Source: a virus. Taken from it: a stretch of 37,449 bases of DNA. The stretch spans positions 1 through 37,449 of the IMG/VR virus record IMGVR_UViG_3300020056_001745. One strand, written 5' to 3'. Made by a program: the position numbers and the translations under genes. The notes beneath the pieces were generated by a model. It worked only from the letters and a program-made list of their open reading frames with translations, was not told the DNA's origin and did no database searches. Positions 31,901 through 37,449 of this stretch are shown piece by piece (the stretch's first letter is position 1; the number at the start of each line of letters is the position of its first letter).

Positions 31901-33758
31901 CCTTATCATTATCAAAGTTTACAGAATCAGCAAACGGCTCGGTTCCTTGGTTTTGCTGATACAAGAACCAGTAAAAAGTTTCTTGTGTAATCCACTCTTT
32001 GTTTCTTTCTATTAGCTCTTTAGCATTTTGTTGTAAAGTTCCTTCTAAAACTCTTTCACATGCGTACTTAACAGTTTTCCATGCAGTGTCAGGTGTTGTT
32101 CCGTATGTTGGTACATCTAAACCGTTTATTGCAACATAATAAACATTTGTAGTAAAGTTAATGTCACTCCAAGTAGGCAATCCATTTACAACTTTTAAAA
32201 TACTTGCTTCGTCGCCTATTGGTAGTGCAATGTTTCCTTCGTTGCTATCAAATGTAACTAATTCACCTGGTTGACTTAAACTATTTCTTTGATCATGTTG
32301 TAAATAAATTACCCAATAATTAGTTTGAAAATCTACATCAGGTCTATTAACTAAAGCCGAAGTGTGTTCTCTAATAGCTCTGTATGTTGCATTTCCGTAA
32401 TATACAACATCGTCAATATTATATAGAGATCCTTCAGCCCAACGACCTTCCCAGTTAAATCCTGGTATTAACAGTTCCCAATATGCAAAATTAGTACCTA
32501 CAAAAGTTAACACAGCTTCGTCAGATATTGTGCCGTCTGGCGCATAGTTTAATGTTACTGTAATTAATTTTGTTTCTTCGTCAACACTAACAGTTTCAAC
32601 TTGTTGTCCACTAGCAAATCCTTCGCCGATAACTGTCATACCAACTGTTATAGCACCTAGATTCACAGAATCTTCTGCGTTTAAAACTAGAGTAGTGCCT
32701 GACGATCCTTCTGCTTCAAATGGTATAGTAACTTCAAAGTTTCCAGGATTTTGACCTACGCTGTCTGTTAGTGCAACATATAAATCTCCGCCATAATTTA
32801 CAATACTACCGATTTTATATTCTTTGTCTACTACCCAATCACCTTCAATATCGTATGCTTGTGTAATAACTTCCCAAGCATCGGTAGAATCTTCACCGTA
32901 GTTAGTTGAAGGACGATTTCCTAAGTTATTAATAATTTTACTTTGGAATAGATAACCACCATATAATACAACATCACCCGGTTGATAGAATGTGTCAACA
33001 TCCCATACATTATCAAAGTCTAACCCTGGAAGCCACAATTCCCAGTACTCACTAATAAATGTATCTGCAAACTCTGTGTTAACTGAATCGTCAAATCCAA
33101 TTCCTGGTGCATGTCCCCAAATGCATTTATATAAACTAGGACCGTACTTTACAACGTCATTTAATTTGTATCTAACTGTTGCGCTATCTTCTGAAAATGT
33201 AGTATATTTTCCTCTGTACTGTACACCATACTGAGATAACTTCCAATATCTTTCAGTACTATCTTCAATGTCTGTATAATCAGCTTCTAATCCTTCTAAA
33301 TCTGTTGCAGCAGATACATGAGCAATAGTACATTCGTAAGCTGAACCGCCATAGTTTACAATGTCGCCCGGACCATATGTTGTATTAGATGTCCATTCAC
33401 TTTTCCAAGTTTTAGACTCCGCATATACGTCCCACTTGTCAATGTCTGGATCAATTATACTTGCACTAAGATGTTCTTCATTACATTTATAAACAACACC
33501 ACCGAAAATTACAATATTATCTAATGCATATCTTTTAAACTGTTCCCAAGGTCCTTTCCAGGTTTGCCCTGTCATCATTAGTTCCCATCTAGGTTCAACA
33601 GCGTTTAAATCATTGTTAAATCCATTTGATGTATGAGGAATCAAACAAACATATGCTTTACCTTCGTATTGTACAATTTCGTCTTTGTTATAAACGTATT
33701 GATCTTGCCAGGGGCCTACCCAACTAAATCTTAATCTGCTAATTTTAAATTCTGACAT
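25908..33758 (-). CDS. Giant virion fibre/baseplate protein, 2616 aa, multi-module
   Basis: Shorter paralogue of the 3740-aa protein with the same module order. It has seven CBM5/12-like repeats (residues ~8-475; FSWVGPWQDQYVYNKDEIVQ onward), the linker NVYYVAINGLDVPTYG, and only one helical repeat (KVIRDTRQIIDAVVKDLKKG). The beta-helix block follows (NATGIRNLTVKGLRG to SSYGTFGVISEG, ~897-1040). After that it has its own long series of units of the type PIxFTGxxxGxLxxxxxYYIxxVxDxTxFxIS (~1450-1860), then Asp-box-like YGNGTFVAVA...SNNGITW repeats (~2010-2200). The C-terminal module is HDFLNIGFGN...STDQDGNFRVGDLF followed by SNNIVPTQRAIRTYL. Likely a carbohydrate-binding tail or baseplate fibre. 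A CATAAATA late promoter lies 27 bp upstream of the start. Confidence 0.8.
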   Translation of the reverse strand: MSEFKISRLRFSWVGPWQDQYVYNKDEIVQYEGKAYVCLIPHTSNGFNNDLNAVEPRWELMMTGQTWKGPWEQFKRYALDNIVIFGGVVYKCNEEHLSASIIDPDIDKWDVYAESKTWKSEWTSNTTYGPGDIVNYGGSAYECTIAHVSAATDLEGLEADYTDIEDSTERYWKLSQYGVQYRGKYTTFSEDSATVRYKLNDVVKYGPSLYKCIWGHAPGIGFDDSVNTEFADTFISEYWELWLPGLDFDNVWDVDTFYQPGDVVLYGGYLFQSKIINNLGNRPSTNYGEDSTDAWEVITQAYDIEGDWVVDKEYKIGSIVNYGGDLYVALTDSVGQNPGNFEVTIPFEAEGSSGTTLVLNAEDSVNLGAITVGMTVIGEGFASGQQVETVSVDEETKLITVTLNYAPDGTISDEAVLTFVGTNFAYWELLIPGFNWEGRWAEGSLYNIDDVVYYGNATYRAIREHTSALVNRPDVDFQTNYWVIYLQHDQRNSLSQPGELVTFDSNEGNIALPIGDEASILKVVNGLPTWSDINFTTNVYYVAINGLDVPTYGTTPDTAWKTVKYACERVLEGTLQQNAKELIERNKEWITQETFYWFLYQQNQGTEPFADSVNFDNDKVIRDTRQIIDAVVKDLKKGGNSQTVAAALSYFDLESTNKFTNEEIAAQAPYFIVYFVELFNNIEKALTNTLSSTSYQQLESDRLGRPLDNGIVTQYINSSLTLESDTLTIVRALERIYVESFVAGSPDNIPSANEGAYCTINVKSGTYLEELPIVVPANTAINGDELRGTTIQPANPINTLCTRTTGDINVFTVGSTRNMVHNSPVQFVSLNPIDEISTIIGNVVAGQTYYVIGDSITDTTFSVSEVPDGPSVELQTNIGGMYVYGGNALKDMFRVRNATGIRNLTVKGLRGTLTEENEYLTRRPTGGAYVALDPGKGPDDTEAWITYKSPYIQNVTTFGKGCTGCKIDSTLHNGGNRSMVSNDFTQIISDGIGIWCKGGDALTECVSVFSYYNYAGYFAEDGAKIRATNGNSSYGTFGVISEGFDDSETPATGIINNKSGEATAEAVSALGANSEILKIQYTHGGSEYFKKVTNLLTYTNDLLDSVWTNDSNISVIRANTTPYENEFAWRVTANTSLTDSAYFEQQIGIGPQGRTYTNVAGTNISGSGIEATFDVKVLAESYEVTVNNGGSGYVIGNQIQIDGRNFGGRSPENDITVTVQDLSITAISGINHEGTVPLGSALKYNVSIHAKKGDTAYFDLEGIFSGSPTPGEEKTYSCRFNFDTEEFTTLSQLGNLNDPTDLRADFLEDGWWRLSYSIFDETAQNTNLTMRVYPRGIDGIAGYTNFYGAQILIGDTPDYFVENTDSTPTVHANINITGAGTGVKVIADEVRTGSIFQSRILESETVRLGGLGYNIQSNNAQGGSTELLILAQSEVATATEYEGMRLVVQSGIGAGQYGIISNYDPVTKYASVVKESFDQQEIVAVNTADNTLIFGPNTDFHGIFVGQKIEFTPTFYNIDVLSSSQSGVNVLGTLGDLNNYMYVDSTARLRIGQKINFSGTTFGGVIVGFDYYIIDVIDDRTIQISTSLGGAVWPLSNVNIEDPDDSPIVLTGEIPPFTLNYPDQTSFLEADTTANMEVTLPIQFTGKSIGGVELGATYYIHEVYNDTEFAISEALLPIEVTASSAVDNSLTIADTSGLNSLNPIIFKEGTILGGLQEKTKYYVNSILNGTNFTLASDIITTTATATEGISNLITVDSTAGFIVNAPIKFTGVTFGQLDNDEVYYIQVVNDATSFTISETPGGAAVPLTTAVGNVIVTTVLDEIVLTTTTGTMNGQTTGTKLVLEAGRDAMEGSFFTEIFGGIVEGTKYFVTSKTDTNSSYEITISETEGGPDVTLIDETGSMQINEVGWDHINAGTPLVTQFDSTSVYIIEPRITFDKPNFYVELLPTIQGGDGLGFCAIVSDGYKMLAIPRQGDTVLGTSDYTDWDEVYTLPISGTPGTNGGWVDACYGNNTWFILSADGTDCLVSAADGLTWLSVDLPSLGGLNYAAVTYGNGTFVAVANGGSQIAYSNNNGITWTSVVSPAIGDEDWIDITYGKETFVVISRSNDIGKYSTDGGVTWIGMTLREDGDGSTIDNWSSVEFGNGRFVAISRDDRPSAYSFNGINWYASNVDVSGSFIKYGQGVFVVINPDTGICYTSPDGYTWDQETDTVGGDYDVCAFGIDRNTNKGWFMTIDEFGSSAYKARAGCKAFGRASVSNARITGISLLETGSGYTDDSFGPGVTITDPNNSEEALIQIRIGDGTLGAPTFISQGSGYNSTSTAIAIRGDGFSDSFQTGLEFIAKGITRFPAPGDNLQFDGNPEIYRVASATRLRGTEVPNLEALISISPQLTQETAPENDTPFTIRSRFSQCRITNHDFLNIGFGNEIQSNYPNLPVDTGLEPQDEVQETNNGRVFYSSTDQDGNFRVGDLFAVEQATGVVTLSASEFGLEGLTELSIGGVALGGSPTVITEFSTDGTFVANSNNIVPTQRAIRTYLASRLSQGGSDTFTGLLQAGTVKVGGPDEITSSIPEGGEDWQVKIGTKAMVEGPTAAWAGDGLAMAYFFKTFVDPTRGDLQ
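30630..31090 (-). repeat. Beta-helix block, copy 2 (paralogous to 18160-18620)
   Basis: Encodes NATGIRNLTVKGLRG, DPGKGPDDTEAW, FTQIISDGIGIWCKG and NGNSSYGTFGVISEG. This is collinear with the block in the 3740-aa gene, with long identical nucleotide stretches. Confidence 0.8.
32330..33730 (-). repeat. Seven CBM5/12-like carbohydrate-binding repeats (2616-aa protein)
   Basis: Seven units include WKGPWEQFKRYALDNIVIFG, WKSEWTSNTTYGPGDIVNYG and IEGDWVVDKEYKIGSIVNYG. As in the paralogue, the last unit (WEGRWAEGSLYNIDDVVYYG, followed by ALVNRPDVD) is set apart by an inserted beta segment. Confidence 0.8.
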
Positions 33759-33784
33759 TTATGCGGTTCCTAATTTATTTTACA

Positions 33785-33792
33785 TATTTATG
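33785..33792 (-). promoter_or_regulatory. T4-type late promoter (CATAAATA) for the 2616-aa gene
   Basis: The minus strand reads CATAAATA, overlapping the stop region of the 125-aa gene. T4 spacing gives a start near 33779 and a 21-nt leader before the ATG at 33758, matching the spacing of the other late motifs here. Confidence 0.5.
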
Positions 33793-34165
33793 TGACTATC
33801 TGTGATGGCAAATAATTGTAAGCCTGATTAATTCTAACTACTAATTCGCCTTCGTCGTTAACATAATAATACATATTTTTGTTATCCCAGCGATATTGAT
33901 CCCATTGTAAATTTGTGTACGGACGACTATGATCTTCTTCTAGACGACCGTCAAAAAAGTCAACACCATATTCAAACTCAGTAAAATCATCTGCTGACTT
34001 TCCTGGATTATTAACTGTAATTGTATCAACGTCCTTTAACTGATCAATTTTTGCAAAAAACAAAGTACCGTCCTCTGTTCTTCTTAAGGCATAAAAGTAT
34101 CTAGGTTGACCTACGCCTAGTAATTCTGTTATACTTGGTGTTCCGCCTACGTAAAATGCTGACAT
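33788..34165 (-). CDS. Small structural protein, 125 aa, unknown
   Basis: 125 residues, MSAFYVGGTPSITELLG at the N-terminus. It is rich in aromatic residues, with PYTNLQWDQYRWDNKNMYYY near the C-terminus and a middle FEYGVDFFDGRLEED. No membrane segment or signal peptide. I do not recognise a defined family; similar small proteins sit between long fibre genes in marine T4-like phages. Its abundance of Tyr, Trp and Asp would suit a beta-rich virion or carbohydrate-contacting protein, but that is inference. AAGGAG lies a few bases upstream of the start. The 11-bp gap to the preceding 109-aa gene indicates the same transcript. Confidence 0.6.
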   Translation of the reverse strand: MSAFYVGGTPSITELLGVGQPRYFYALRRTEDGTLFFAKIDQLKDVDTITVNNPGKSADDFTEFEYGVDFFDGRLEEDHSRPYTNLQWDQYRWDNKNMYYYVNDEGELVVRINQAYNYLPSQIVT

Positions 34166-34176
34166 ACTTTATCTCC

Positions 34177-34506
34177 TTATACAATCTCTACTGTACTCAT
34201 AATAACATCGACGCTATCGTCTACGTTAGAAGTAACATACAAATTATTCTCTGGAGTAAGAATTAATTTTTCTCCTCCATTTAGTACTCTTAAACTAGCA
34301 TTTGGCGGCAGTACAATTTCTTTAGCATAATATCCTGTAGTACTAGCTTCGTCTCTTAATTCAACATCTACTAGTACAGTTCCGCTTGTGATATTAGCTA
34401 AACTAAATCCTACTACTGTTACTCTTGCGTTTTCGTTAGTTGCAAGTACTTCTGTTCTTTGTGTTCCTATGTTAGGTACTACTTTGTTTTTAAATGTTGT
34501 TGCCAT
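34177..34506 (-). CDS. Small structural protein, 109 aa, beta-sandwich-like
   Basis: 109 residues made of alternating strands: ARVTVVGFSLANITSGTVLV, VDVELRDE, KEIVLPPNASLRVLNGGEKL, and a final DSVDVIMSTVEIV. The order of strands (decorated jelly-roll or Ig-like sandwich, by eye) and the PPNASLRVLNG turn are typical of small phage decoration or tail-associated proteins. Its size and pattern recall the 106-aa protein at 14316-14636. It starts four bases after the stop of the upstream repeat fibre, with AGGA as ribosome site. Function not known. Confidence 0.6.
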   Translation of the reverse strand: MATTFKNKVVPNIGTQRTEVLATNENARVTVVGFSLANITSGTVLVDVELRDEASTTGYYAKEIVLPPNASLRVLNGGEKLILTPENNLYVTSNVDDSVDVIMSTVEIV

Positions 34507-34510
34507 ATCT

Positions 34511-37449
34511 TTATCCTAATACCAATACTGTTGCTAGTGCAATTTCTTCTGCATCACCTCTAGTAATACCTGCTCCAGAACCCGCAACAGATACCCAGTT
34601 ACTTCCGTCAAATATTTCAACACGACTATCGTCAGTATTAAAACGCATTTGTCCTACTTCAACAAATCCTGCAGGAGGTCTATCAACGCTTGCACCTACT
34701 GGAATAACAACACCATATGTGCCGTCAAACTTTACATAACCGTTTCCAGTATTTTCAAATAATGTAACACTGTCACTTACTGTGTTTGTAATTGTAGAAC
34801 TTTCAAATGCAAAATTGTCAAATCTTACTCTACCTGCACCGTTTGCAGACAAACGCAAATCAGTGTCAACTGTGCTAGTTGTTATAACATTGCCGTCGAT
34901 TTCAACATCGTCAACAATCACTTTCGGTGCGTTTAATCCAGAATCGTTAACAGTTACAATAGTACTACCTTGAACATCAAATCTAATTACACCGTCATTA
35001 GCTCCTTCAGTTAACTCAGCAGTAACTTTTGTATCGCCGTCTAAATCTTCTACACCTTTTAGATTAATCCAATTTGTTCCGTTATAACCTTCAAAGCGTG
35101 ATAAGTCTGTATTATAACGAACTTGTCCTGTTACTTCTGCAGGACGTTCTAATGTTGTACCTGCAGGTAATTTTAATGCACCTGTACCATTAATTATAAT
35201 ATTACCGCTACCAGGTGTTAAATTTAAATCATTAGTTGTAGTAATAGTAGATCCATTAACATCAAAATCATCAATAATAATAGATCCGGTTCCGTTTGCA
35301 CGTAGTTCTAAATTACTATTACTTAATGTAGTAGTAATAAAATTGTCATCAATTAATATATCACCTGTTGAAAATGAATTAGACTGTATACTATTTGAAA
35401 CGTTAATATTTTGAACTGAAACTGTATTACCTACTGATAAATTATTTTCAATTAATAAATCGTTTTCAGGGATATAAACATTTCCTGTTCCGTTTGCACG
35501 TAGTTCTAAATTACTATTACTTTCAGTTGTAGTAATTTTATTACCGGTAACTTGTATATCTTCAAATTGTATAACACTTGCGCTAATAATAACTTCACCA
35601 GTTACATCTAGGTTACCAGTTAAATTAATATTACCTGTTTGAGTAGTATTACCGGTATGTGTTAAATTTCCTACAATATTAGTAGTTTTTAAATTAGTAT
35701 TACCATTTACAGTTAAATCGTTTTCAATAACAACATTATTGCTCGGAACAACTACTTCGCCAGTTCCGTTAGCACGTAATTCTAAGTTTGAATTAGTTTG
35801 AGTAGTTGTAATAAAATTATCATCGATTAATATATCGCCAGTACTAAATCTGTTTGCAGTAATTGTTCCTGCACTATTAATATCTCCAACAGTAATTGTT
35901 CCTTCAACAATTAAATCGTTTGATATAACTAAATCATTATTAGGAATTAATATTTCACCAAACTGTGTAGCTCTTAATTCTAAATCCGAAGTGCTAATTG
36001 TTGTAGTAATAAAATTATCATCAATTTGAATATTTTCAAATTGTGCAGCATCGGAAATAGTAATATTTCCAGTAATACCTAAGTTACCAGTTAAATTAAT
36101 ATTACCTGTTTGAGTAGTATTGCCTGTTTGTGTTACATCTCCTACTATAGAAACACTTTGTAAACTTGTTGTTCCTTTAACTGTAAAATCTTCGTTTGCA
36201 AGTATATCATTATTAGGAATAAAAACTCGTCCAGTTCCGTTAGCACGTAAATCTAGATCGCTATTTGATTGAGTAGTTTCTATATAGTTGTCTTGTATTA
36301 AAATATTATCTGATGCAAAGCTGTCAGCTGTAATTTGTCCAACTAGTGTAAGATTATTAGCAGTAATATCGTTGCCAACTGTTAAATCATTTGTAATTTC
36401 TACATCATTATTTGGTACAAATATTTTTCCAGTTCCACTAGCACGTAATTCTAAATCTGCATTTGAGCTAGTAGTTGTAATATAGTTGTCATCAATTAAT
36501 ATTTCTTCAAACTGTGCTGCACCAGTTATATCTACGTCTTGAGTTACTGTAAGATTGCCATCAACAGTTGTATTGCCAGTTTGATTTAAATCGCCTACTA
36601 GAGTAAGTGTTCCGGTAACACTTGTATCTGACAAGGTTGTTGTTCCACTTACTGTTAAGTTATTATCAATTTGTACATTATTACTTGGAACAACTACTTC
36701 GCCAGTTCCGTTAGCACGTAATTCTAAATCGCTATTAGATAAACGTGTTTCAATGTAATTTTCACGTATTTGAATATCGTCTACATTAATTTCATTTATG
36801 TATAAATTTTTCCAAGTTTTAGTTACAGTACCTAAACTATAAGTGCTTGCAGTTTTTGGAATAATGTCTGAGTCAATACCTGCAATAATTTGAATAGTGT
36901 CAGTTGCTTCATCACCAATTGTAATATTGCCTCCGATAGTAACATCACCTGTTACATCAAGACTTCCAGTAACATTTACATCAGCATTAAGATTAATTTC
37001 ACCACTACCTGCTGCAAAGTTAGCATCTTGTGTTAATGTTTCTACAGTGTTGCCGCTTATGCGCCAATCACCTGTTTCAATCTTAGTACCGTCAACAAAA
37101 GTAGTATCGCTTCCTGTAACAAATGTTACACCATTGTCTGTATTAATTTCAAAATCACTTACTGCAAATGTTACACTACCGGTTTCTTGATTAACGTAGA
37201 ATAAGTCTCCAACTCTAAAGTCGCCTTTGTGATCAACTGAGTTATAACGTATTTTTGCACCTTGTGATTCAACAACTTCGTTTGCTTGGATAACAGTCTC
37301 GGTGTCATTAGTAACTTCTTTACCGTTGCCAATGTAAGCAAGGTTGTGTCCAATAGCATACATAATAACACCCGGACCTTGTCCAACAAGTCCAAAGTTA
37401 CCGTAAACTGATGCAGAAGCAATTAAGCGTACTTCTGCACCAAATTCAC
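34511..37449 (-). CDS. Repeat-built tail fibre protein, 5' end cut by window edge
   Basis: The reading frame is open through the right edge, so the true N-terminus lies outside the window. The first internal Met is at 37363, but 28 further codons in frame before it continue sensibly (EFGAEVRLIASASVYGNFGL, then VGQGPGVI). At least 978 residues are present. The first ~75 are the HNLAYIGNG...VDHKGDFRVGDLF module that ends both giant proteins. Then come repeated IDDNFITTTxSNSNLELRAN units with TGNxTQTGNINLTGNLxVTG linkers. The C-terminal region contains two copies of RPxxxxGQxRxNTDxSRxExxxGxNW (ERPAEVTGQVRYNTDLSRFE and DRPPAGFVEVGQMRFNTDDS), a common fibre end motif. A trimeric beta-solenoid fibre is likely. 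Confidence 0.78.
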   Translation of the reverse strand, partial: EFGAEVRLIASASVYGNFGLVGQGPGVIMYAIGHNLAYIGNGKEVTNDTETVIQANEVVESQGAKIRYNSVDHKGDFRVGDLFYVNQETGSVTFAVSDFEINTDNGVTFVTGSDTTFVDGTKIETGDWRISGNTVETLTQDANFAAGSGEINLNADVNVTGSLDVTGDVTIGGNITIGDEATDTIQIIAGIDSDIIPKTASTYSLGTVTKTWKNLYINEINVDDIQIRENYIETRLSNSDLELRANGTGEVVVPSNNVQIDNNLTVSGTTTLSDTSVTGTLTLVGDLNQTGNTTVDGNLTVTQDVDITGAAQFEEILIDDNYITTTSSNADLELRASGTGKIFVPNNDVEITNDLTVGNDITANNLTLVGQITADSFASDNILIQDNYIETTQSNSDLDLRANGTGRVFIPNNDILANEDFTVKGTTSLQSVSIVGDVTQTGNTTQTGNINLTGNLGITGNITISDAAQFENIQIDDNFITTTISTSDLELRATQFGEILIPNNDLVISNDLIVEGTITVGDINSAGTITANRFSTGDILIDDNFITTTQTNSNLELRANGTGEVVVPSNNVVIENDLTVNGNTNLKTTNIVGNLTHTGNTTQTGNINLTGNLDVTGEVIISASVIQFEDIQVTGNKITTTESNSNLELRANGTGNVYIPENDLLIENNLSVGNTVSVQNINVSNSIQSNSFSTGDILIDDNFITTTLSNSNLELRANGTGSIIIDDFDVNGSTITTTNDLNLTPGSGNIIINGTGALKLPAGTTLERPAEVTGQVRYNTDLSRFEGYNGTNWINLKGVEDLDGDTKVTAELTEGANDGVIRFDVQGSTIVTVNDSGLNAPKVIVDDVEIDGNVITTSTVDTDLRLSANGAGRVRFDNFAFESSTITNTVSDSVTLFENTGNGYVKFDGTYGVVIPVGASVDRPPAGFVEVGQMRFNTDDSRVEIFDGSNWVSVAGSGAGITRGDAEEIALATVLVLG
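34815..36785 (-). repeat. Eight-copy beta repeat array in the truncated fibre
   Basis: Eight copies of a unit whose core reads xIDDNxITTTxSNSxLELRANGTGxVxVPNNDVxI occur at intervals of about 65-120 residues. The first seven are close; the eighth (EIDGNVITTSTVDTDLRLSA) is divergent. Shared nucleotide words such as GTTAGCACGTAATTCTAA on the plus strand recur, showing recent duplication. Confidence 0.82.

Noticed and set aside
1-37449. tRNA genes, insertion sequences or integrase/attachment sites.
   Set aside because: None was seen. Nearly all sequence is accounted for by coding frames, and no cloverleaf or transposase-like motif was noticed.

Overview
This window looks like part of the late, structural region of a marine T4-like myovirus (cyanophage or pelagiphage type). 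The evidence is an AT-rich sequence with no host-type genes, recognisable neck and tail-completion genes (gp13, gp14, gp15), and T4-style late promoters (NATAAATA) placed just upstream of genes. A set of very long tail or baseplate fibre proteins is built from repeats typical of phages of marine bacteria. The host cannot be read from the sequence.

Layout, left to right. (1) 95-3418: neck and tail genes. gp13 is on the minus strand. gp14 and gp15 are on the plus strand, starting from a 40-bp divergent intergenic region that carries two facing late-promoter motifs. (2) 3393-10269: a sugar island of eight genes. The plus-strand arm continues straight out of gp15: NUDIX hydrolase, compact HldE, HldD, a cupin, and a GmhB-like phosphatase. 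It meets a minus-strand arm tail to tail: GT9 heptosyltransferase-like protein, NodU/CmcH carbamoyltransferase, 2OG-Fe(II) oxygenase. The minus arm starts from a perfect TATAAATA late promoter. (3) 10343-10370: a strong minus-strand terminator that closes the long structural operon. (4) 10389-37449: one minus-strand run of fibre genes. In transcription order these are a repeat fibre cut by the right edge, two small structural proteins, giant paralogous proteins of 2616 and 3740 aa, another small structural protein, a fibre with a self-cleaving S74 chaperone domain, an extremely cysteine-rich adhesin-like protein, and a tail-fibre assembly chaperone-like protein.

How the genes may work together. 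HldE, HldD and GmhB are three of the four dedicated steps that make ADP-L-glycero-D-manno-heptose; GmhA is not in the window. The minus arm holds enzymes that would transfer (GT9) and decorate (carbamoyl, hydroxyl) such a sugar. Because both arms appear to be driven by late promoters and lie between tail genes and fibre genes, I infer that a modified heptose is placed late in infection on virion proteins or on host surface glycans. This is the best candidate in the window for an undescribed system. Almost every base is coding. The only intergenic stretches longer than 35 bp are 845-890 and 10270-10388, plus the 94-bp left edge.
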